Source of the DNA: Pontibacterium sinense
Lineage (GTDB): Bacteria; Pseudomonadota; Gammaproteobacteria; Pseudomonadales; Balneatricaceae
Length of the DNA stretch: 64,000 bases
Direction: 5' to 3'
NCBI RefSeq assembly: GCF_015209595.1
Contig: NZ_JADEYS010000021.1
Span: forward strand, 35,199-99,198
The notes beneath the pieces were generated by a model. The model ran no database searches. It saw nothing but the letters and a program-made list of their open reading frames with translations, and was not told the DNA's origin. Of the stretch, positions 57,730 through 64,000 are shown piece by piece. The stretch's first letter is position 1. Each line of letters starts with the position of its first letter. The translations under genes were made by a program, and so were the position numbers.

Positions 57730-59520
57730 CTATTTACTGGTGGATAGCCCTTTGATTCTTTCCCCCATAGGCGGTATTTCTTCAGGATCAATTCGAAGAT
57801 CGATGATAGTGGGGGCGTTTTTACTAAAAAGCCTGTCAAAATCGAGCTCATCGAGCTGTCTCGGGGTTTCAATTGCCAAGCCTTCAATACCCAGAGCGTT
57901 AGCGAGCGCTGCATAGTTAATTGATGGCAGTGTAAAGCCTGTCTCCTCCGCTCTTCCGAGACGTTGTCCGTGTTTCACCATTCCTAAGGCAGTATCGTTA
58001 AGGATCATCATCACAAGTGGTACTTTTTGCTGGATGGCGACGGTAATTTCTTGCCCTGCCATCAGGTAACTACCATCTCCTGTGATACACAGATGAGGGG
58101 ATGCAGGGTTGCTTACACAGGAGCCTACTGATGCTCCGATTGCCCAAGTCATAGAGCCATAAGCCATAGCGATGCGAAACAATCCTTGGGTGTTTGCGCG
58201 CTGCATATAATGGATCGACCAAGCCCAGGCGTTTCCCGCATCTATAAATATACGTGTATCTTCAGGAAGGTTTCGCCCTAAAGAGTGGAACGCTCGTTGC
58301 GGTTTCAATGGCACCGCGTTGCTGTTTGCGGCGGACTGCAACGGGGCACTCAATAGGGGCTGATCTACAACGGTAGCGGTTAAATCCTGCCAACGTTTAC
58401 CTTGGGCTCGCAAGATGGCGGCTGATGTCGTGAGCTGACCAATAATGTCGCTCAATACGCCGCAGATATGCAGGTGAGCGTTTGGTGTACGTGAAAACGC
58501 AGTTATGGAGTCGTCGATATGGATCAGTTTCGGGCTGAGGAGGTCAGGGCACCAGCTGCTGGTACCGAGCTCGCCTATTTGGGTTCCTAGTGCCAACACC
58601 ATGTCATACTTTTGATCCATGACCAGTGAGCGCGCTTTTTGGTGGCCGGATAAGCCAAATACGCCACAGTAACGCGGATGGGTTTCGTCGACCCAGCGTT
58701 TTCCGGTCGGATCTGAAACGATTGCTGCATTGATTTGCTCGGCAAACTGAATTAACTGATTTTCTTCCAGCTTGCAGTTTTCCCCGACGAATAAAAGAAT
58801 ACGTTCCGCAGTACCGATTTCCGATTTGAGTTGCTCAAGTGCTGAGGGGGTGGATACCCCCACTGTTTGTTCAAAGAGGCTGCTATTTACATCGGGAATA
58901 ACGGGCAGCGGGGTGTTTACGATGTCCGCTGGAAGGCTCAAGTGCACAGGGCCTTTCGGTGGTGTGTTAGCGGTCATAAACGCGTTAATCAACTTATTTT
59001 CAAGTTGATCTGTATGTGAAACTAACGTGCTGTATTTTGTACAGTGTTTGAACATACCTACGACATCGATCGCGGAACAAGAGCTATCCTGCAACGCTTT
59101 TTTCCCAAACTTAGCCATTGGTGTTTGGGCGGTAATGACCAGCATGGGTAAGTTCTCTTCCCACGCATTTGCAACGCCGGTGATTAGGTTTGTTGCCCCA
59201 GGCCCGGTGGTTGAACAACAAACGCCAAAACGACCCGTTTCGCGGATATGACCGTCAACCATAAAGGCGGCACCCGTTTCATGGCGTGACACAACCATTT
59301 TTAGGTGGATATCTCGGCGCTCTGCACGGGCGACGGCATCAAAAAACGGTTCGATAGACCCACCAGGAACCCCAAAAACATGTGAGACGCCCATGCCTTT
59401 CAGGTAATCAACAATAAGATCACCATAGGTAAAAGGCGCGGTCAGGTTTTTAGGAACATCTGTGTCCGTTTCACTGCCATGTGTATGGGTGGGTTGGGTG
59501 TCCATTGTGTTGAATTCCAT
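57730..59520 (-). CDS. ThDP-dependent acetolactate-synthase-like enzyme
   Basis: A 596-residue three-domain enzyme. The catalytic Glu is in VVSRHETGAAFM, the ThDP-binding GDG...N motif is GDGSYLMAGQEITVAI and MMILNDTALGMVK. It is built like acetolactate synthase, glyoxylate carboligase or benzoylformate decarboxylase, and no small regulatory subunit is nearby. It converges on the citrate-synthase-like pair with only 29 bases between, so it could act on the same 2-oxo acid or CoA metabolite. A start at 59505 (MDTQPTHT) is possible. Specific reaction unknown. Confidence 0.85.
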   Translation of the reverse strand: MEFNTMDTQPTHTHGSETDTDVPKNLTAPFTYGDLIVDYLKGMGVSHVFGVPGGSIEPFFDAVARAERRDIHLKMVVSRHETGAAFMVDGHIRETGRFGVCCSTTGPGATNLITGVANAWEENLPMLVITAQTPMAKFGKKALQDSSCSAIDVVGMFKHCTKYSTLVSHTDQLENKLINAFMTANTPPKGPVHLSLPADIVNTPLPVIPDVNSSLFEQTVGVSTPSALEQLKSEIGTAERILLFVGENCKLEENQLIQFAEQINAAIVSDPTGKRWVDETHPRYCGVFGLSGHQKARSLVMDQKYDMVLALGTQIGELGTSSWCPDLLSPKLIHIDDSITAFSRTPNAHLHICGVLSDIIGQLTTSAAILRAQGKRWQDLTATVVDQPLLSAPLQSAANSNAVPLKPQRAFHSLGRNLPEDTRIFIDAGNAWAWSIHYMQRANTQGLFRIAMAYGSMTWAIGASVGSCVSNPASPHLCITGDGSYLMAGQEITVAIQQKVPLVMMILNDTALGMVKHGQRLGRAEETGFTLPSINYAALANALGIEGLAIETPRQLDELDFDRLFSKNAPTIIDLRIDPEEIPPMGERIKGLSTSK

Positions 59521-59625
59521 TTATTAAGAATAAAACCAAACAGAACAGCCACAAACAGCACAACCAATGAACCAATCCCAGGTCATTAGTGCTGATCGCA
59601 ACAGGGTTCTGAGGATTAAGCGCTG

Positions 59626-62172
59626 CTATTCATCTGATCCGTCCTGGGTTTGCATGGCTACTTCCTGTAGTGAATGAGAAACGTCGGGTGCGACTTTTTG
59701 TCCAAAGAGCTCAGAAAGCGGTTTCGGTTTCCCGAGGTAATAGCCCTGAGCATACTCGACTTGTATTTCGCGTAACAGATCGAGGGTATCCTTATCTTCC
59801 ACAAATTCGGCGACCGTTTTCTTGCCCAGTGCAAAGGCAACTTCCCGAATGGATTTTACCAATGCTCGGTCGATACTGCTGTTGGTGAGTTCTTTCACAA
59901 AAGAACCGTCAATCTTGACTGTCTCTGCGGGTAAGTTTTTCAAGTATGAGAAGGTGCTGAAGCCGGTACCAAAGTCATCAATGGAAAAGGCGCAGCCCAT
60001 CTCTGACAGTTGTTCCACCATATGCTGTGTTGCACTCAGATTGGAGAGGCTGGCACTTTCGGTTAGCTCAAAGATGACTCTATGGGCCTCAACTCCGTAC
60101 TGTGTCAGCTTCTCTTGCACCAGCGGCACTAAACGTTCATTACGAAATGCTTGTGCTGACAGGTTGATCGCGACTTTTTGCAACTCAGGATAGCTAGAGA
60201 GCGAACGGATCGCTTTGCTGATCACGTGTTGATCGAGTAAGGAGATATCTTCAAAGCGCTCCAACGCAGGGATAAAGTCACCCGGATAGATGACCTTATT
60301 GTCGACCACCAGGCGCACCAGTGCTTCGTAATAGGCGATCTGATTCGTTGGAATATGGTAAATCGGCTGGAAGTGCAGGATCAGATTATCCTGAGTGATC
60401 GCCTGCTGTACGGCATGCAACCACTGCATACTGGATTTGACATCGTCACTCTCTTTGTCCTGCTCGGTATAACTGTGTACATAATTGCGGCCGTTGCGTT
60501 TAGCGACGTAGAGCGCGATATCGGCTTGTTGAAGGTAGAGCTGTGCGTTGTCTGTTGAACCGTCGATCAGACACATACCAATACTGCAGCTGATTTTGTA
60601 GATCTGGTCGCCGAAGGTGTATTGATCCATGGCGACCAGTTCACATAAGCTTTCAGCGATGTAGCGGGCTTGATCCAGATCGGTATCCATCAAAATGACG
60701 GTAAATTCATCGCCACCAATACGGCAGAGACGATCAGTATCACGCAGACGGTGTCGCAACTTTCCGGCTACGTCTTCTAATACGTAGTCACCCTGGTTGT
60801 GGCCCTGAGTGTCGTTGATCGCTTTAAAGTGATCCAGATCGATATAGAGCAGTGTGTGCACCGAGCCGGTACTTCGGGCCATGGCAGCAGTACGGGCGAG
60901 CTCTGTATCAAAGAAGTGTCTGTTATACAGGCCTGTTAGCGAGTCGTGCATCGCCAGATGTTCCAGCCGTTGTTCAGCAAGTTTGCGGGCGGAGATGTCA
61001 TCGATCGACACGGAAATCGCGATCATATCGTTATCACGAATAATACGATTCAGGCGTGCTTCGACCCAAGCTCCCTGGCTGAACTGGCTGCTGAGTTTAA
61101 ACTCCAACCGCGTACGGATACATTTGCGCTGGATAATCTCGTTGGTCGCATGCTCGACCTCATTCGAAAACGTGTGGCCTTCACGGCAGGCAAAACCAGA
61201 GAGCTTCTGTCCCAGCGTCTCTTGTTCGGTCAGGCCGGTCATCTGTTTCCAGGCTTGGTTTAAGAATACGATCTGACCGTTGGAATCGAGTTCCAACACC
61301 GCGGTAGTCAGGTTGTTTAGAATGCGTTTGTGTTCGCGAGCCTGATTATCGAGTGCATTTTCGTTTTGGCGCAGAGATTCGATGGTTTGGGCGAACTGCT
61401 CGTTACTGACCAGAAAGTCCTCGCGGCGGGATGCAATCTCGCACACTTTACGTAACTGGGCATTGCGGAAGGGCTTGCTGATAAAGTCCGAAGCGCCTTT
61501 GAGCATCAATTCTTCGGCAAGATCCATCGTGCCATGTGCCGTCATGATTACGATCGTCTGATCGGGTTTCTCATCGAGGATTTTTTCCATCACCTCTGGA
61601 CCCGACATGCCCGGTAGCATCACATCCAGCAGGATGATTGGATGTCTTTTCTGTCGCCAGAGTTCTAATCCGCTAGGACCGTCTTCTGCTATATCGACTT
61701 CAAAGCGGCCACGCAAAATACGTTGTATCAGTGTTGACGTGTCTTCTGAATCCTCAATGGCCAGAATATTTGCATGACGATACTGATGAGATTCAGTGAG
61801 CGATACGTTTAACAGCTCTTTGAGTTGTTCGTGCTGGGTATAAGGTATCAGGTGATCGATGTCGAATTCACGCGCGGTGGTTTCGGCAATCCGTTTACAC
61901 CAAGTGGAGGCGACGATGATAAAAGGAGTAAGTTCGCTGCAACTGAACACGCCGGAACGGACCATGCGTGCAAGACGCCAGCCATCCAGTCCGTCGATAT
62001 AGATATCGCTGACAACACAGCGGATATCCTGTGTCTTTAACAGCCCAGCGGCCATTGCACCGCTATCTGCCTCAATAACACTGTATTGAGTGTTTGCGGC
62101 GATAAAGCGCGCTAGATGTGAACGTTGCTCTTCGTTGCCATTCACCAGCAACAGATATGGTGAGCCAGTCAT
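59626..62172 (-). CDS. REC-REC-PAS-GGDEF-EAL response regulator
   Basis: An 848-residue protein: a degenerate and a typical receiver domain (LAIEDSEDTSTLIQ, ILLDVMLPGMSG, DFISKPF), a PAS/PAC domain, a GGDEF domain with RIGGDEF and an RDTD I-site, and an EAL domain with EALVRL, DDFGTGFSTF and EFVED motifs. Both enzymatic halves look competent. The ATG at 62172 is preferred to one at 62223, with AGGAT upstream. It may be the missing output partner of the orphan kinase at 52294, but this is inference from proximity. Confidence 0.88.
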   Translation of the reverse strand: MTGSPYLLLVNGNEEQRSHLARFIAANTQYSVIEADSGAMAAGLLKTQDIRCVVSDIYIDGLDGWRLARMVRSGVFSCSELTPFIIVASTWCKRIAETTAREFDIDHLIPYTQHEQLKELLNVSLTESHQYRHANILAIEDSEDTSTLIQRILRGRFEVDIAEDGPSGLELWRQKRHPIILLDVMLPGMSGPEVMEKILDEKPDQTIVIMTAHGTMDLAEELMLKGASDFISKPFRNAQLRKVCEIASRREDFLVSNEQFAQTIESLRQNENALDNQAREHKRILNNLTTAVLELDSNGQIVFLNQAWKQMTGLTEQETLGQKLSGFACREGHTFSNEVEHATNEIIQRKCIRTRLEFKLSSQFSQGAWVEARLNRIIRDNDMIAISVSIDDISARKLAEQRLEHLAMHDSLTGLYNRHFFDTELARTAAMARSTGSVHTLLYIDLDHFKAINDTQGHNQGDYVLEDVAGKLRHRLRDTDRLCRIGGDEFTVILMDTDLDQARYIAESLCELVAMDQYTFGDQIYKISCSIGMCLIDGSTDNAQLYLQQADIALYVAKRNGRNYVHSYTEQDKESDDVKSSMQWLHAVQQAITQDNLILHFQPIYHIPTNQIAYYEALVRLVVDNKVIYPGDFIPALERFEDISLLDQHVISKAIRSLSSYPELQKVAINLSAQAFRNERLVPLVQEKLTQYGVEAHRVIFELTESASLSNLSATQHMVEQLSEMGCAFSIDDFGTGFSTFSYLKNLPAETVKIDGSFVKELTNSSIDRALVKSIREVAFALGKKTVAEFVEDKDTLDLLREIQVEYAQGYYLGKPKPLSELFGQKVAPDVSHSLQEVAMQTQDGSDE

Positions 62173-62486
62173 CCTGTGACATCCTAAAAAAACTAAAGAC
62201 AGACACCCGTCTTGGTCAGACAACCGAGAGTCATGTTTTCACCCTGTAGTGTATGAGCATACCACTAAAAACGTGAAGATTTTTGCCTTCGAATTCAAGC
62301 TATTTAGGTACAACTTTGCTAAAGGAACATAACCAAGCCCAGATTAACAAAAAAAATCAAAAATGGTAATCACTGCGTTTGAAACCGTTGTTTGAATCTT
62401 GTGCTGTTGTATAGCAAGTTCCCTCTGACCAGAGAGTTAGTGCGAGGAAATATAGGCAGGATTTGTTCGTTTTGCGAATAACTGCT
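62173..62486. other. Intergenic region upstream of the REC-GGDEF-EAL gene
   Basis: About 310 AT-rich bases that must hold the leftward promoter of the regulator gene; no ORF, tRNA or clear repeat is seen. Confidence 0.5.
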
Positions 62487-62519
62487 AAAAAAACCGGTGC
62501 GCGCAGCGCGTGCACCGGC
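62487..62519 (-). terminator. Intrinsic terminator after second DUF1329 gene
   Basis: CCGGTGC (62494-62500) and GCACCGG (62512-62518) with an inner GC-rich stem; read leftwards it runs into seven T residues. Confidence 0.8.
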
Positions 62520-62551
62520 AAAAAGGTAACGTGATGATGTGAACCTAGGCT

Positions 62552-63859
62552 TTACCGACCGGAAGCACGTAGGTTCTGTACCGTAAAGGTACGCTGTGGG
62601 CTTAGCTTAGGATCAAGTTGGCCCTTGAACTGGCCGGTCGTACAGTGTGTTGCCTGCATATCAACCATAGAGAACGCATCATCAATCGATACGCCGCTGC
62701 CTTTGTTTGCTGGCAGGTGGTGATCTGGATGCGACTGTCCAATGGTGAATACTTTCCACAAATCGCCTTTGCGGTCATAAGCATTGGTACGCGGTACTGC
62801 GTAAGTTTGTGCATCGATGAAGTGAACGCGCTTGCTCAGCGGATGGTTAGTATCGACCGGGATAGATTCCACCTCATACACTTTACGTAGCTGCCAGCTG
62901 ACATTCGGGAAACAGCCGCCTTTACCCGTGAAACTCACCACCTGATAACCTTCGTCATCCTTATGGGTCTCAGCGTCCAGTGGCTGATCATTGTGGTTGT
63001 AGTAAGGCATCAGCAAGTGGCGGGTACCTTTATACGACCAGTTCATGTCGCTGATACGGCCGTTGTAGCCCTCGAAATCCTCGATCATCAGATCGGAACC
63101 CAGGAATGCATCGGTGACCTGACCCGTGGACAGACGGCGTACACGGCGCTGGAAGCCCAGATACAGGTACGCATTGTCGCGTTTGAGATCATCCTCGTAG
63201 CGGTGGATCAGCAGCTGCGTGTTTTTCACATCAAACGGCTCTAATACACGTACGTAGATGCCCCGGAACAAGTTCGATGGGTTCTGGGCAACATCCGGCT
63301 GCGGATCGTGGCGCACACGGTGCTTATAGTTCAGGAAGTGGAAGTTGAACTTGATGTTTCGCTCGATTTTACCGGAATTCATATCGCGGAATTTCCAGTA
63401 GAACGGATACACCGCCCCAGTATCACCCCAGTTGTAACCGTACTTGTAGTTCCACGCCAGCTTTTCACCGGCACGGGGGTCATCCATTTTTGGATCTTCC
63501 GGGAACGGACGACCCGCCACAAAACCGTTGATCTGACCGGGTTCATCGCCCAGTGTGGTGGTGTTCAGGTTTTTGCGTGAAGCTTCGACATAGTTTTCGT
63601 GCAGATCAAACGAGGTGGTTTCACCGATACGTATCTCGTAATCCCCGTTTTTAATGAACTGATACATCGCTGGGTCAAGTGCGTCTTTAACTGTATCAAC
63701 GTTGGCGCTATTAATCGTCATGCCAGCGGTCAGGCCAGCCACCTCAGGTGCGCCATTTTTATAGGGGTAGAAGGAGTTTTCGACATCCTCCAGAGTGGCC
63801 GCCATTACAGGGCCAGAGAGTGCAACTGCGACAGCTGCGCTGAGCATTTTCTTAAACAT
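62552..63859 (-). CDS. DUF1329 protein (copy 2)
   Basis: A 435-residue exported protein with signal peptide (MLSAAVAVALSGPVMA) and the family's NGFVAGRPFPEDPKMDDPRAGEKLAWN-like central region and IHRYEDDLKRDNAYLYLGFQRRVRRL segment. It is a diverged relative of the copy at 17273, longer by 12 residues. It lies 33 bases after a DUF1302 gene, repeating the pair seen in the aromatic cluster, which suggests a second hydrophobic-substrate transport system. Confidence 0.85.
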   Translation of the reverse strand: MFKKMLSAAVAVALSGPVMAATLEDVENSFYPYKNGAPEVAGLTAGMTINSANVDTVKDALDPAMYQFIKNGDYEIRIGETTSFDLHENYVEASRKNLNTTTLGDEPGQINGFVAGRPFPEDPKMDDPRAGEKLAWNYKYGYNWGDTGAVYPFYWKFRDMNSGKIERNIKFNFHFLNYKHRVRHDPQPDVAQNPSNLFRGIYVRVLEPFDVKNTQLLIHRYEDDLKRDNAYLYLGFQRRVRRLSTGQVTDAFLGSDLMIEDFEGYNGRISDMNWSYKGTRHLLMPYYNHNDQPLDAETHKDDEGYQVVSFTGKGGCFPNVSWQLRKVYEVESIPVDTNHPLSKRVHFIDAQTYAVPRTNAYDRKGDLWKVFTIGQSHPDHHLPANKGSGVSIDDAFSMVDMQATHCTTGQFKGQLDPKLSPQRTFTVQNLRASGR

Positions 63860-63892
63860 TTTATTATCCTTTTCTTTCTTATTCTGAGCTGC

Positions 63893-64000
63893 TTAAAAGC
63901 GATACTGAATAGACAATTGGTATTCATCTTCTTCATTAGCCATACCCAGGATGCCGGTTTTAAAGCGTCCGGTTGGCTCAAATCCACCCAGACCAGCTGA
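63893..64000 (-). CDS. DUF1302 outer-membrane protein (3' end only)
   Basis: The last 35 codons of a gene continuing past the right edge. The C terminus (EYQLSIQYRF then stop) ends in an aromatic residue like an outer-membrane barrel, and the following DUF1329 gene supports the DUF1302 call. Confidence 0.7.
   Translation of the reverse strand, partial: SAGLGGFEPTGRFKTGILGMANEEDEYQLSIQYRF

Overview
The window looks like chromosomal DNA of a marine, hydrocarbon- or aromatic-degrading gammaproteobacterium, probably of Oceanospirillales/Neptunomonas-Marinobacterium type. This is inferred from gene content (MarR-controlled meta-cleavage cluster, DUF1302/DUF1329/MmpL transport module, many c-di-GMP proteins) and not from a marker gene. 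No rRNA, tRNA, CRISPR array or insertion sequence was seen.

Layout. 1-1983: the 3' part of a PAS-GGDEF-EAL-CZB protein. 2075-6860: malonate module, with matB diverging from a GntR regulator, matA and a fused MdcD/MdcE-like protein around a perfect palindromic operator. 7057-27551: a large aromatic catabolic region. It starts with two paralogous MarR-type regulators. Leftward operons then encode the lower meta pathway (hydratase, acylating acetaldehyde dehydrogenase, aldolase, azoreductase); a CarAa/OxoO-like Rieske oxygenase with its own ferredoxin-reductase and a type I extradiol dioxygenase; and a transport module (YCF48-like, MmpL/RND, DUF1302, DUF1329) with a C-C hydrolase and an NfuA-like Fe-S protein. 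A divergent rightward operon carries an amidase, an unusual M20-fold protein and a second C-C hydrolase. No dihydrodiol dehydrogenase, oxygenase beta subunit or separate ferredoxin is present, so the oxygenase probably yields a catechol directly. Two of the leftward promoters share an 11-bp tandem repeat that is a good candidate for the regulator's operator.

27626-32162: a DUF6882-like protein, a protein with 17 octapeptide repeats, and a LysR regulator diverging from the glutathione-dependent formaldehyde pathway (frmA-frmB). 32366-40942: RND tripartite efflux operon with its own two-component system, then a convergent MipA/OmpV porin. 41210-44223: a hemerythrin-NIT-HAMP-GGDEF sensor and a separate hemerythrin. 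44268-50984: a compact leftward operon, TetR - 59-aa membrane protein - GyrI-like protein - fatty acid hydroxylase - DUF1800 - DUF1501 - second Rieske oxygenase, with two palindromic operators upstream.

51330-57700: a rightward operon of an ABC-type substrate-binding protein, a sensor kinase, a TonB-dependent receptor and two overlapping citrate-synthase-fold genes that both lack most catalytic residues. It converges on a ThDP-dependent acetolactate-synthase-like enzyme (57730-59520) and a REC-REC-PAS-GGDEF-EAL regulator (59626-62172). The right edge holds a second DUF1329 gene and the end of a second DUF1302 gene.

The best candidates for something undescribed are the degenerate citrate-synthase pair with its sensing/uptake genes, and the aromatic pathway that combines amide hydrolysis, a one-component-type Rieske oxygenase and an M20 protein without canonical metal ligands.
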